A DNA stretch of 64,000 nucleotides from VXYL01 sp963666465 (GTDB lineage: Bacteria > Pseudomonadota > Gammaproteobacteria > Pseudomonadales > Azotimanducaceae), in the NCBI GenBank assembly GCA_963666465.1, contig OY762824.1:2976001-3040000 (forward strand), read 5' to 3'. Numbering within the stretch: position 1 is the stretch's first letter; each line of letters opens with the position of its first letter. Shown piece by piece: positions 37,508 to 46,771 of this stretch. Made by a program: the position numbers and the translations under genes. The notes beneath the pieces are model-generated. The model searched no databases, was not told the origin of the DNA, and worked only from the letters and a program-made list of their open reading frames with translations.

Positions 37508-37777
37508 TCAATCACGACCTTCCTCCAGTATCCGGCGCAACTCCTCGTGGCTTCCTGTCGCCCCCGCCGCCAGCTGACTGGCCTGCAACGCACGGAGCCT
37601 CTCGAGCGCGCCCGCAACGCTCTCCGCGTCCGCCGGAGCCTTGCGGATCTCGACCTGAGGGACGCCGTTGTCGGTGACGATGATCGTCTCGCCAGCGGCG
37701 GCCCGCCGGAATACCTCCGCCTGCCTGGTCTTGCACTCGTACGCCGTAACCCTCTGCAGGGAGCGGATTCTGCCCAC
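37508..37777 (-). CDS. Phd/YefM-family antitoxin
   Basis: The reading RVTAYECKTRQAEVFRRAAA, GETIIVTDNGVPQVEIRK is the Phd fold that binds promoter DNA and neutralises the toxin. The C-terminal ALERLRALQASQLAAG...ELRRILEEGRD is the toxin-binding helix. The fold normally starts a few residues before TAYECK, where no ATG stands. A GTG at 37777 is the nearest start and leaves a ten-residue extension. The stop codon is TGATG, so the toxin ATG originally overlapped it. A MITE now follows six bases after that ATG. Confidence 0.75.
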   Translation of the reverse strand: MGRIRSLQRVTAYECKTRQAEVFRRAAAGETIIVTDNGVPQVEIRKAPADAESVAGALERLRALQASQLAAGATGSHEELRRILEEGRD

Positions 37778-38060
37778 CTCGCCGAGCACCCGGACCGCCC
37801 TGCTCGCATGTCTGCGGACGTCAAAAGCGGCAGGAACGCCGCCCAACGAAGCTTGTGTCGCCGTTGTCAGGTTCGAAACCAGGTCCCCGTCGAGGGACAC
37901 ACGAGCCCGACGGCTTCGCCAGCCTCCCAAGTGCGAAGGCCACCGCCAAACCCAAGGTGCATCATCGCGGAACCGTGGCTTCAGCCGCCCCGCAGCAAGC
38001 CGGCGTATCCAAGCTCGCATTCCTCCCCCCAAACCTGCTAGGCTGCCCTCGTTCGATGAA

Positions 38061-38415
38061 GGGGGCGACTTGGCTTCGACGGCGGTCGCGAACTCCAACG
38101 TGCATGCCGAGAGGGTAGTGACTCTCGTTAATCAATCGCTGCAACTTTTATAGTTGCCAACGACGAAAACTACGCGCTAGCGGCGTAAGCCGCTTGTCTC
38201 GGGAAGACGGCGCCCGCAACGGCGACCCGAGGGCAAAGGCTTGCGGGATAGCGCCGCCGAGTGCCTCCGGCGGCGGCGCGAAACTTGAGGAGGCTCGCCC
38301 AGCCGCACCCCGACCGCCGGGTCGCCAACGGGCCAAAACAATAGGCGGCTCTAAGCATGTAGAGCGAAAGACGGAGCACCGACGGACGCGGGTTCGACTC
38401 CCGCCGCCTCCACCA
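38061..38415 (+). ncRNA. ssrA: transfer-messenger RNA (tmRNA)
   Basis: tmRNA rescues stalled ribosomes. It begins GGGGGCGACTTGGCTTCGAC and ends with the tRNA-like GGACGCGGGTTCGACTCCCG, then CCGCCTCCACCA. The acceptor GGGGGCG pairs with CGCCTCC. The resume codon and tag read GCC AAC GAC GAA AAC TAC GCG CTA GCG GCG TAA, giving ANDENYALAA. Downstream lies a dense patch of IS remnants, consistent with the 3' end of ssrA being a favoured insertion region, but no integrase gene or attachment repeat is seen. Confidence 0.96.
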
Positions 38416-38601
38416 AATTTTGGTAATACATTGTTTCAATTGATATTCTAGAGATCTAGACATCGGCGCGGATTCCCACATGGTAACTTTTGCCACGGAT
38501 ACCCCCTGATTCCCTGATAAGGATTCGGGTGATCTGCCGGAGACGCGCGCCGCACAAGGCGAACCTTGCGGAAACGGAATATCCGCCCCCCGAAGGTCGA
38601 C

Positions 38602-39298
38602 ATGGACTTCACCGACCTGAACCTGACCGCCTGCGGCGGTTCCTCGATTCTCGCCCGGACGGCCCGGCAGCACGGGCTGTTCGAACCGCTCGCGGACGCG
38701 GTCCGGGTGAAGGTGCGCAACCGCGGCGCGACGGACGCGGAGACGCTGTGTGCGATCGTCGCCTGCCTGTCGCGGGGCGACGGTTCGCTGTCGGACCTCG
38801 ACGCGCTGCGCGCCGACGACGTCGCGAGGACGCTGCTCGGACTGCGCAACGTGCCGAGGCGCGCCGTGCCGGGGAGTGGCTGGCGCGGTTGCGTCCGGTG
38901 GACGTCAAGGGTCCCTGGGAGGCGGCGCGGCGGTTCGCGGAGCGGGTGGCGCCGGCAATCGTCGAGCACGAGCTGGAGACGAAGGGCCATGTTCCGCTGT
39001 TCATCGACGCGACCGGCGTCGAGGTGGACGGCGCGCTGTTCGAGCGGGCGCGCAGGCACCATGACGGCGACCGGGGGCACTGGCTGCACGCGGCGTTCGC
39101 GGGCGGTCTGTGGACGGCCGGAGCAGATCGAAGGGCTTGCCGAGGCGTGGACGCGGCAGAGCAGCGACGGGAAGGCGCCGGTGGCGCTGGACGGCAAGGA
39201 CGCACGCGGCGCCACGAAGCAGCTCGACGGCGAGCGGCGCATGACGGTCGCCGCACCCGGCGGGTCCGCCTGCCGCCGGGCGAGTCAGGACTTTTGAA
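38602..39298 (+). pseudogene. remnants of transposases (IS1380-like, then ISAs1-like)
   Basis: The first part reads MDFTDLNLTACGGSSILART, TDAETLCAIVACL, SLSDLDALRADDVARTLLGL. After a frameshift near 38868 it continues EWLARLRPVDVKGPWEAARRF, GHVPLFIDATGVEVDGALFE, which resembles IS1380-type transposases. From about 39120 it changes frame and family to EQIEGLAEAW...PVALDGKDARGATKQL, the DGK motif of ISAs1-type transposases. The right end is cut by the IS1595 element. Two dead elements appear fused here. Confidence 0.55.
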
Positions 39299-39459
39299 GG
39301 GAATTGTGTAGCAAAAGAAGCAGAAAGTCGTGGGACGCCTGATTCCACGGCGGACACAATGGGAAGCATTGGAGATCGGGAGACGGGAAGTGGCGGCAAC
39401 CGAGTACGACGCGGACGGCAAGGCGCACAACGCAAGCGGGAAGCGGCATTGCCAAGACA

Positions 39460-40423
39460 ATGAGCGTCCCGCAGCTCTGCCGGATGTTCCCCGACGATGC
39501 GGCCTGCCGGACGTGGCTTGAGCAAGTTCGATGGGACAGCAAGCCGACGTGCCCGCGCTGCGGCAGCCTGGACGCCACGGACATTCGCAAGGCGCCGCCG
39601 TCGAAGCCCGATGGCAACCACTGGTGCAAGCCCTGCCGCCGGTTCTTCACCGTCACGGTCGGCACCTGCATGCACTCGACCAAGGCCGACCTGCAACACT
39701 GGATCCACGCGATCCACTCCGCACTCACCGCCAGATAAGGGCGTGTCCGCGATGCAGATGTCGAAGGAACTTGGCGTGCAGTACCGGACGGCGTGGCATA
39801 TGCTCCACCGCGTTCGTGAGGCTTGCGGCAGGGGGGACTTCAAGCTGTCCAGCGTGGTCGAGGTTGACGAAACCCACATCGGCGGCAAGGAATCGAACAA
39901 GCACGCGAGCAAGAAGCCCAACGCCGGTCGCGGCGCAGTCGGCAAGGCTCCCGTCGCTGGCGTCCGCGAGCGGGGCGGCAAGGTCAAGGCGAAGCCGGTG
40001 GAACGCACCAACGCCGCCACTCTGGCGCCGTTTGTCGAAGACAACGCAGCGCAGGGCGCGACGGTCTACACCGACGATGCTGCGGCCTGCGGCGCACTCC
40101 CGACCGTCATCAACCAGTACCAGCACGACGTGATCCGCCACGGCGCAGGGGAGTGCGTCAGGGGAGCCGTCCACACGAACGGAATCGAAGCAGTGTGGGC
40201 GGCACTCAAGCGCAGCATCCACGGCACTTGGCACCACGTCAGCCCGAGGCACCTTGGCCGCCACGTCAACGAAGCAACGTTCCGGCTGAACGAGGGCAGC
40301 TGCGAGGTTGACACGCTTGACCGCATGGAAGCCCTTGTGCGGCAGATGCCGGGTACGCGGCTCCGCTGCAAGGACCTGATCGCCGACAACGGTGAGTCCG
40401 CTACGCCGGTGGCCGTCCAATGA
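39460..40423 (+). pseudogene. IS1595-family transposase, frameshifted
   Basis: MSVPQLCRMFPDDAACRTWL opens as in copy 1, and CPRCGSLD with CKPCRR form the zinc ribbon. The frame ends at TAR* near 39738 and continues in the next frame from GVSAMQMSKELGVQYRTAWH. Comparison with copy 1 shows one extra T in AGATAAGGGC. The DDE part is intact: VEVDETHIGGKE, YTDDAAACG, EAVWAALKRS. Confidence 0.85.
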
Positions 40424-40537
40424 CGCGCCGAACTGGCAGCCTGGAGGCGGGCGGAGGGAAGCGGCGCCCCCCCCGAAGCTTCGCCAACCAGAATCGGAGG
40501 GGAGGTTCCGAGATGAAGCGTGAACCGCCGAAGCTAG

Positions 40538-42155
40538 CAGCCTGTCGGACTTGGGCGCGGCAGGCGTGCGCGGAAGGGACTTGGCGCCCGCTTGAACGAT
40601 GCCCCCTGTGGCTGTTCAGATGGGTCGTTGCGGCTGAAGCGGGGGTCGCATCCCGCCATCGGCCGCCGATGGGGGTCCAGAGGCCCTTTCCGACCCCTGC
40701 AGCAGCCTCCAACACGCCGAGTTCGCCCCCCATGACCCCGTCAGGCCAACATCAGCCTGTGCAGGCGTCGGCAGCTGCAGGCCAGCGTCACCAGCTTCCA
40801 CTCGCCCTCCACCTTCTCGACGCCTCGCAGCGGGAACTGCCGAAAGCCCATCGCCTGCTTCACGATCCCGAACGCCGGCTCCACCGCATGCCTGCGCAAG
40901 CGGCAGTGCGCCCGGTTCTCCGGCAGCTCCATCCTCTCCCGCATCGCCTTGATCCACTCCGCCCGCGGCTCCTTCGCCGGCTTCGGCGGCGGCTCCGGCC
41001 GAAAGTCGTGCCGGCGCCGTCCGCCTTCCGCCCCGGTCGCCACCAGCACCTCCACGCCGCGCCCTTCCAGCTCCGAAACCTCGCTGCCCGTCGCGCAGCC
41101 GCCGTCCGCCAGCACCCGATCCGGCGAACCGAGTGCGCCGGGCATCGAATCCACGTCCGCCACCAGCTCGTTGCGGTCGCTCGCGCTCACGCTCACCCGC
41201 GAACCCGGCACCAGCCGACTGCCGTCCGCGTCCACCGCCGCCTGGGCGTTGCACGCCTGGCGGCACTCATGGCGCCGGCTCTTGCGCATCGGCGAACTGT
41301 CGGCGTCCGTCAGGTTGATCCGCTCCTCGTCCCGCGGCTCCTCTTCGGGCGCCTTGATCCGCTTCCCCTTGCGCGAACCCTCGCGCTGCTCCCGCGCCTC
41401 CACCTTGCGCTCGCACTCCGCGCGTTCCGAGTCCGCGCGCGACTGCGCCCGACGCTTCAGCTCCGCACAGGCCTTGTCCAGCTTCGCCTTCAGCGTCTCC
41501 CGTCGCTTCAACTCCTCCGGCAGACCCTGCGGCTCCGACGCGGCGTCCGCGTCGGCCTGCTCCGCCCGATCCAGCAAGCCCTCGATCCCGCCACGCAACC
41601 GCTCGCGCAACTCCCCCGCGCGGTCGTGGCGGATGCCGTTGCGCCTGTTCGCGTTCGCGTCCACCTTCGTGCCGTCCACGCTCGCCGTCCCGACACGCAG
41701 CAGCTTCGGTTCCCTCGCCAGCGGCAGCACCTCCGGGAACGCCGCAGAGACCGCATCGAAGCTGTTGCGCCGAAACGTGCAGATCGTGTCGTGATCCGGG
41801 TGACAGTTCGCCGCCACGTGCCGAACCCCGATGTCCCGGCAGGTCACGCGCTCGATCCGGCGCGAACCGAAGATCCCGTTGGCATGGCAGTGCACCAGCA
41901 GCGCCAGCATCGTCCGCGGGTGGCACTGTGCAGAGCCCGTGCCCCGCTCGTTCACCTGGAACGAACTCATCGGCACGCGTTCCACCGCCTCGACAACGAA
42001 GTGCGCCAGGTCGTCTTCCGGCAGCCAGTCCCGCATGTCCGGCGGCAGCAGACAGGGCTGCGATCGGTCCCGCTGCAGGAACTTCGGCATCTGCCCCAAC
42101 CCCGTCGACTCGGAAGGCGCCATTGTAAAATCTGCGCCCTAAGTCCGACAGGCTG
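40538..42155. mobile_element. IS1182-family insertion sequence, copy 1
   Basis: 1618 bp with ends CAGCCTGTCGGACTT and its complement, flanked by CTAG at 40534-40537 and 42156-42159. Its ends match the left end of the window's type B MITEs. Confidence 0.88.
40741..42123 (-). CDS. IS1182-family transposase
   Basis: The 460-residue protein is a complete IS1182-type DDE transposase. The N-terminal domain reads LPPDMRDWLPEDDLAHFVVE, MLALLVHCHANGIFGSRRIE, HPDHDTICTFRR. ASVDGTKVDANA holds the first Asp, RVLADGGCATGSE the second, and AVEPAFGIVKQAMGFRQF the Glu. A charged coiled-coil insertion rich in Glu, Arg and Lys lies between. It appears intact, so the element could still move. It lies within an IS1595 element. 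Confidence 0.9.
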   Translation of the reverse strand: MAPSESTGLGQMPKFLQRDRSQPCLLPPDMRDWLPEDDLAHFVVEAVERVPMSSFQVNERGTGSAQCHPRTMLALLVHCHANGIFGSRRIERVTCRDIGVRHVAANCHPDHDTICTFRRNSFDAVSAAFPEVLPLAREPKLLRVGTASVDGTKVDANANRRNGIRHDRAGELRERLRGGIEGLLDRAEQADADAASEPQGLPEELKRRETLKAKLDKACAELKRRAQSRADSERAECERKVEAREQREGSRKGKRIKAPEEEPRDEERINLTDADSSPMRKSRRHECRQACNAQAAVDADGSRLVPGSRVSVSASDRNELVADVDSMPGALGSPDRVLADGGCATGSEVSELEGRGVEVLVATGAEGGRRRHDFRPEPPPKPAKEPRAEWIKAMRERMELPENRAHCRLRRHAVEPAFGIVKQAMGFRQFPLRGVEKVEGEWKLVTLACSCRRLHRLMLA

Positions 42156-42466
42156 CTAGACGAGTCGATAGAACGCGATCCCGTCACGGTTGACGAGTTC
42201 GCCGAGGTGATGCGGGCAGTCTTGAACGGCGGGGAACCGGAGACGAAAAGCAAGAATCGGGAGCCGACGAGGGCGGAACTGGCGCAGCGATGGAAGCTGG
42301 AACGTCGCCGCCAACGGCGGCGGTTGCTTCTTTTGCTACACAATTCCCAACGATATCACATAAAATTCTTGATTCCATGAGAGGCCGGTGCGGCTCGGCT
42401 CGTCACTTGCGCGCCTGTCGGCGCGATGGAGGGCAGGATGCCCTCCCGCTGGATACCGGGCGAACA

Positions 42467-43162
42467 TCATGCGTGCTTGCGGGGGCGCGGGCCGAACAGT
42501 GCCGTGCCGATGCGAACCAAGGTCGAGCCCTCTTCCACCGCGACCTCGAAATCGCCGGACATCCCCATCGAAAGCGTATCCCAGGACGGTCCGGCGGTGG
42601 CTGCGAGATCGTTGAAGAGACGGCGCAGACGGCGGAAGCTCCCGCGCGTCGCCTCCGGGTCGCCGGCCTTGGGGATCGCCATGAGGCCCCGAGGGCGCAG
42701 GCTTTCGAGTTCCATCACCCGCCCGAGCAGCTCGCCGGCCGCATCGGGAGCGACACCGGCTTTCTGCGGCTCCTCGTCCACATTCACCTGCAGGCACACA
42801 TCGAGCGCCCGGTCCGCCGCAGCGTTCAGGCGATCGGCCACCCGCACCCGATCCACGGTGTGAACCCAATCGAAATGTCGAGCGATGTCGCGAGTCTTGT
42901 TCGACTGGATGGCGCCGATGAAGTGCCATGTGATGCCGTGGTGCGCGAGTTCGTGGATCTTCCGCAGTGCCTCTTGCAGGTAGTTCTCGCCGAAGTCGGT
43001 GATCCCCGCCGCGCGCAAGGCAGCCACTTCGGCGGCGGTTCGGGTCTTGGAAACCGCCAACAACCGAACGGCCCCCGACGGACGCCCCGCCCCGGCCTCG
43101 GCGGCTCGGATGGCAGCCTCGACCTTGGCAACGGATGGGGCGGCGAGTGAAGCTCTGATCAA
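42467..43162 (-). CDS. yggS: YggS/PLPBP family pyridoxal 5'-phosphate homeostasis protein
   Basis: A PLP-binding protein that buffers the cofactor. The 231-residue alanine-racemase-fold protein reads RLLAVSKTRTAAEVAALRAA with the PLP lysine in SKT. It also has FGENYLQEALRK, WHFIGAIQSNKTRDIA, LQVNVDEEPQKAGV and LSMGMSGDFEVAVEEGSTLV, then RIGTALFG. The start is TTG at 43162 with AGAAGGA seven bases before it. No ATG fits. A REP-like palindrome separates it from the amidase gene upstream. Confidence 0.92.
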   Translation of the reverse strand: MIRASLAAPSVAKVEAAIRAAEAGAGRPSGAVRLLAVSKTRTAAEVAALRAAGITDFGENYLQEALRKIHELAHHGITWHFIGAIQSNKTRDIARHFDWVHTVDRVRVADRLNAAADRALDVCLQVNVDEEPQKAGVAPDAAGELLGRVMELESLRPRGLMAIPKAGDPEATRGSFRRLRRLFNDLAATAGPSWDTLSMGMSGDFEVAVEEGSTLVRIGTALFGPRPRKHA

Positions 43163-43174
43163 GTCCGTTCCTTC

Positions 43175-43256
43175 TGGGGGAGGGGCATCTTGCCCTCCAT
43201 CGCGGCGTGGCCCTTCCCATCTCCCTTGGGGGAGGTCGGATGCCCTCCCTCCAGCT
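43175..43256. repeat. REP-like palindrome pair
   Basis: ggggcatcttgccctcc and ggaggtcggatgccctccctcc, with a short ggcgtgg centre, match the window family. They sit between yggS and the amidase gene. Confidence 0.6.
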
Positions 43257-43266
43257 TTGGTCGCAT

Positions 43267-44724
43267 CTATTCGACCAGGCCCGGGGGTGGGGTGAAGCCG
43301 CCGATTTCCTGGGCGATTTGGCGGGCGCATTCGATGGTTTGGTGGTCGTGGTAGGGGGCGCCTACCACTTGCACGCCGATGGGGAGGCCTTCGCTGGATG
43401 GGCCTGTCGGGAATGCGGTGCTGGGGAGGCAGGATGCGACCACTACGCCAGCCCAGAAGACCGATTCCATGTAGGGGCGGGGTTCGCCATCGACGATGGT
43501 GCGGCGGTCGGCGAAGGGGGCGTGGTCGTGGGGGATGGCGGGGACGGCGAACTGCGGGCAGAGCAGCACGTCCCAGGCGCGGAAGAAGGCGTCCCAGGCG
43601 CGGCGGAGGCGTTCGCGGCGGAAGTCGTGGCGGATCCACTCGCGGTGGCTCATCACGGATGCCCGGGCGGCGACGGCATCGGCGGATTGGTCTTCGGGGT
43701 CGAGCTGCTCCACGCGCTGGCGAATCTTCTCGATCTGGCTTGCGGATTGGCCGCTCGACATTACCGCGGTGACGAGGTTCTGATACACCAGATGCGCCTT
43801 GCGGACATCGAAGTCGGGGCGGGCGGTGTCCGACACGGTGGCGCCGAGTCTTGCGAGTGCTTCGGCCACCATGGTCACTCGGGCTTGGGTCTCTGCGCTC
43901 ACGGGCGCGATGTCGTCGGTTGGCCAGACGGCGACGCGCAGGTCGGCCAGTGACTTGAAGCCTGGTTCGGGCAGGGCGAGCCGCCAGCCGGTGGCCTCGC
44001 GTTTGGTGGGGCCGGCCATGATGTCGAGGGTGGTGGCGAGATCTTCGGCGGAGCGGGCGAGGGGGCCGCAGACGGATAGGTCTGGGTCGGGCACGTGCGG
44101 CACGATCTCGTGCCCGGACATGGGCACGATGCCCCAGGTGGGCTTGTGGCCGAAGACTCCGCAGAAGTGCGCCGGGGTGCGGATGGAGCCGCCTATGTCG
44201 GAGCCGGCTTCCAGGGCGCTGAATCCTGCCGCCAGGGCCGCGGCGCTGCCGCCGGACGAGCCGCCTGGCGTGCGTTCGGTGTTCCACGGGTTGTTGCTGG
44301 TGCCGTAGATGGGGTTGTAGCTCTGTACATCGGCGAGGTCCACGGGGACGTTGGTCTTGCCGAGGAAGTGGGCGCCGTTGGCGCGAAAGCGGCTCACCGC
44401 CAGGCCGTCGGCATCGGCGACGTTGTCGCGATGCGTCTCGATGCCCCAAGTCGCCGGGGTGCCGGCCATGACGTAGGACTCCTTGATCGTCATTGGCACG
44501 CCGTGCAGGGGGCCGAGGTCCTCGCCCCGCGCCAACGCCGCGTCGGCGGCTGCCGCTTCTTCGAGCGCCTGCTCGAACCTGCGCACCACCACGGCGTTCA
44601 AGGCGCCGTCGTGGCGCTCGATGCGTTCGATGTAGTGGCGGGTGAGTTCGACCGAGCTGATTTCCTTGCGGCGAAGGAGCCCGGCAAGTTCGGTGGCGGA
44701 TCGAAACGCGAGTTGCTCGGGCAT
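43267..44724 (-). CDS. amidase signature family hydrolase
   Basis: Hydrolyses an amide bond through a Ser-cisSer-Lys triad. The 485-residue protein has GPLHGVPMTIKESY with the catalytic Lys (about 80), GTSNNPWNTERTPGGSSGGS holding the cis-Ser, and EAGSDIGGSIRTPAHFCGV holding the nucleophile Ser. The C-terminal LPIGVQVVGAPYHDHQTIE is typical. No GatB partner or C-terminal domain is present, so it is a stand-alone amidase of unknown substrate rather than GatA. A MITE lies about 30 bases upstream of its start. Confidence 0.9.
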   Translation of the reverse strand: MPEQLAFRSATELAGLLRRKEISSVELTRHYIERIERHDGALNAVVVRRFEQALEEAAAADAALARGEDLGPLHGVPMTIKESYVMAGTPATWGIETHRDNVADADGLAVSRFRANGAHFLGKTNVPVDLADVQSYNPIYGTSNNPWNTERTPGGSSGGSAAALAAGFSALEAGSDIGGSIRTPAHFCGVFGHKPTWGIVPMSGHEIVPHVPDPDLSVCGPLARSAEDLATTLDIMAGPTKREATGWRLALPEPGFKSLADLRVAVWPTDDIAPVSAETQARVTMVAEALARLGATVSDTARPDFDVRKAHLVYQNLVTAVMSSGQSASQIEKIRQRVEQLDPEDQSADAVAARASVMSHREWIRHDFRRERLRRAWDAFFRAWDVLLCPQFAVPAIPHDHAPFADRRTIVDGEPRPYMESVFWAGVVVASCLPSTAFPTGPSSEGLPIGVQVVGAPYHDHQTIECARQIAQEIGGFTPPPGLVE

Positions 44725-44755
44725 TGGCGGCTTCCTTCGCTGACGTGCGGACTAG

Positions 44756-44855
44756 CAGCCTGTCGGACTTCGGACGGCGCAAGCTGGCCGAATGCCGACA
44801 GGACGGCTTGGGCTGGGGCAAGAACCGTTGCCGAAAGGCAACGGTTCTTGTGGCG
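44756..44855. mobile_element. MITE type B, 100 bp
   Basis: From CAGCCTGTCGGACTTCGG to GGTTCTTGTGGCG, flanked by CTAG at 44752-44755 and 44856-44859. It contains the palindrome CCTGTCGG...CCGACAGG and a hairpin GAACCGTTGCC/GGCAACGGTTC. Confidence 0.85.
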
Positions 44856-44859
44856 CTAG

Positions 44860-45219
44860 CCTACCAGCGTGTGTTGGGGCTTTGGGTAGGGATTGGGGGC
44901 AGACCGGGCAGGCTTGGCTTGCGTAGCGAGGGGCGGGAGACGCATGCGTGGCCTGCGGAGAGCCTTGCAGTGCGCGCCGGCGGCGCGTTGCGGGGGCAGG
45001 ATGCCCTCGCCCCGGTGGCCCTCGCGTCAGCGGCTTGTGCGTTGGCGCTTGAGGCCGCGCGCTCGGGCGCAAGGCGGCTTCATTCCCGCCGCGCCGCGGT
45101 GGCTTCGCGGTTCTTCCCGGCCAGCGCCTTGGCCTTGATGGGAGGCCCCAAGGGTGCCGCAGCCGTCACAGGAACGAGAATTCATGAATAATCCGGGGCC
45201 GCGAAAGTGAGGGAATGGC
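44860..45219. other. intergenic stretch with a REP-like unit
   Basis: A REP-like unit lies near 44975-45015 (gcgccggcggcgcgttgcgggggcaggatgccctcgc). No gene is recognisable. GAGGGAATGGC just before 45220 is the ribosome site of the next gene. Confidence 0.5.
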
Positions 45220-46299
45220 ATGAAGTTCGGCGTCTGTGTTGCCACCAACATCAGCGACTGGCAACTGTTGGTGCATGCCGAGAACGAAGGGTTCGATCAC
45301 GGCTGGGTGCCGGACTCGCAGATGATCTGGTCGGACTGCTACGCCACCCTTGCGCTGGCTGCCCACCACACGTCCACCATCCGCCTCGGCACCGGCGTCG
45401 CCATCGCCGGCACCCGCATCGCACCGGTCACCGCGCACTCCATTGCCTCCATCAACCGGATTGCGCCGGAGCGGGTGTTCCTTGGCATCGGCACCGGCCA
45501 CACCGCCATGCGGGTGATGAACTTCAATCCCATGAAAGCGCCGCCGTTTCGGGAATACCTGCGCGTCGTGCGCGCCCTGCTCGACGGCGAGGAGGTGGAG
45601 TTCACGCTGAACGGCGAGACCCGCACCATCGAGATCATCCACAAGGAGCTCGGCTTCATCGACACCGAGCATCGCATCCCGATGTACGTCGCGGCCAACG
45701 GCCCGCTGGCGCTCAAGGCCGCCGGCATCTACGGCGACGGGCGCATTTCCGGCGGCGCCGAGTCGGCGGAGGCGTTCCGGGCCAGCATGGCGCGCGTGCG
45801 GCGAGGTGCCGAGGAGGCGGGACGCGATGCGGACGCCATGCACACCGCCGAGCTTACCTTTTCCTGCATTCTGGAGCCGGGGGAATCGCTCACCTCGGAT
45901 CGGGTCATCGACGAGTGCGGGTCGATGGTTTCGAGTCGGCTGCACGGGTTGTGGGAGGCGGTGCAGCTGCGTGGCACGGAGGACTTCATCGGCGACCACA
46001 TCCGCGATGTGTGGGAGCAATATCGCGACTATGTGGCGGGCTTCAACGTGCCACGAGGCGCCTCCGGCCAGCTCGTCCACCGAGGCCACTGCACCTATCT
46101 GCCGGCCGCCGAGCGTCGCTTCGTGACACCGGCCATGATTCATGCGAGCGGTGCCCTCGTCGGCACGCCGGAGCAGATCCTCGACACGCTGCGCGAGAAG
46201 GAAGCGAACGGCCTCAAGGAGGTGGTGCTGCTGCCGCCGATGGCCATTGCCCGTGACAACCTGACGCGGTTCCGCCGCGAGATCATCGACCGCTACTGA
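45220..46299 (+). CDS. LLM-class (luciferase-like) flavin/F420-dependent oxidoreductase
   Basis: The 359-residue TIM-barrel protein reads MKFGVCVATNISDWQLLVHA, FDHGWVPDSQMIWSDCYATL, LGTGVAIAGTRIAPVTAHSI, RVFLGIGTGHTAMRV and YVAANGPLALKAAGIYGDG. These are the LLM-family flavin/F420 site blocks. The MRVMNF and GTPEQI...LREKEANGLKEVVLLP segments complete the fold. The substrate is unknown. The next gene, a possible split-barrel protein, follows closely on the same strand, and the pair may use related cofactors. Confidence 0.85.
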   Translation: MKFGVCVATNISDWQLLVHAENEGFDHGWVPDSQMIWSDCYATLALAAHHTSTIRLGTGVAIAGTRIAPVTAHSIASINRIAPERVFLGIGTGHTAMRVMNFNPMKAPPFREYLRVVRALLDGEEVEFTLNGETRTIEIIHKELGFIDTEHRIPMYVAANGPLALKAAGIYGDGRISGGAESAEAFRASMARVRRGAEEAGRDADAMHTAELTFSCILEPGESLTSDRVIDECGSMVSSRLHGLWEAVQLRGTEDFIGDHIRDVWEQYRDYVAGFNVPRGASGQLVHRGHCTYLPAAERRFVTPAMIHASGALVGTPEQILDTLREKEANGLKEVVLLPPMAIARDNLTRFRREIIDRY

Positions 46300-46324
46300 A
46301 GGCTGCCATGCCGAGGAGATGCCC

Positions 46325-46771
46325 ATGATCGCGAAGCTTGCCGCCTGGATTGCCGGTGTGCTGATCGTCGCCCTGCTGGTGCTCGTCTCAGCGCCCATCG
46401 ATCCAATGGGACGAATCGCCGGAACCCGACTCGGCGGCGAACCGGCGGCAGACCAAGACCCGAAATGGACCGACTACGGCCGCCGCCAAATCGCCGTCGA
46501 GACCCGCACCGCATATGGCATCCACCACTCCGTCACGACCACATCCTGGGTCGCGGACGGCAACCTCTACGTTCCCTGCGCCCGCTGCGACGGCAAGCGC
46601 TGGCCGGCCAACGTCGCCCGCGACAACCGCGTCCGCCTCAAGATCGACGGCGAAATCTACCGCCGCCACGCCATCCGCATCACCGACCCCCCGGAACGAG
46701 CCCGAATCCTCACCGCCATCGGCCGTGACCCCGAGAGCCCCACCGCGGTGTTCCGCATGGAGCCCCGCTGA
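46325..46771 (+). CDS. membrane-anchored hypothetical protein, possible split-barrel fold
   Basis: The ATG at 46325 lies six bases after GAGGAG; an ATG two codons earlier is also open. A hydrophobic segment (LAAWIAGVLIVALLVLVSA) is the anchor or signal. The rest contains SVTTTSWVADGNLYVPCARC, GKRWPANVARDNRVRLKIDG, EIYRRHAIRI. Its order resembles DUF385-type split-barrel proteins with a conserved Trp and beta strands, but this is weak. A Cys-x-x-Cys pair (CARC) is notable. It may act with the LLM enzyme upstream. Confidence 0.5.
   Translation: MIAKLAAWIAGVLIVALLVLVSAPIDPMGRIAGTRLGGEPAADQDPKWTDYGRRQIAVETRTAYGIHHSVTTTSWVADGNLYVPCARCDGKRWPANVARDNRVRLKIDGEIYRRHAIRITDPPERARILTAIGRDPESPTAVFRMEPR

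Larger units (their letters stand above)
39299..42348. mobile_element. IS1595-family insertion sequence, copy 2, interrupted by an IS1182-family element
   Basis: The ends GGGAATTGTGTAGCAAAAGA and its complement match copy 1. It contains a frameshifted transposase gene, an accessory ORF, and an IS1182-family element inserted at CTAG. Without the insertion and its 4-bp duplication the element is about 1.43 kb, close to copy 1. Confidence 0.85.
40513..42380 (+). pseudogene. IS1595 accessory ORF split by the IS1182 element
   Basis: MKREPPKL, preceded by a perfect GGAGG ribosome site, is cut at CTAG. Joining across the insertion restores KLDESIERDPVTVDEFAEVM, RAVLNGGEPETKSKNREPTR, AELAQRWKLERRRQRRR and then runs out through the IS end. 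Copy 1 carries the same ORF in a more decayed form, so it was conserved in the element. It is small, basic and helical, and its function is unknown. Confidence 0.55.

Noticed and set aside
38061..38480. Integrated genomic island at the tmRNA 3' end
   Set aside because: No integrase gene and no second copy of the ssrA 3' end was seen; only IS remnants follow.
40420..42159. Long plus-strand open frame of 579 codons
   Set aside because: It is the antisense shadow of the IS1182 transposase on the minus strand, Arg/Pro/His-rich with no family motifs, and crosses the IS boundary.
42467..44821. Single minus-strand open frame of 784 codons covering yggS and more
   Set aside because: Only the last 231 codons encode YggS. 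The upstream part is an out-of-frame shadow of the amidase gene plus repeats; a TTG with a good ribosome site marks the true start.
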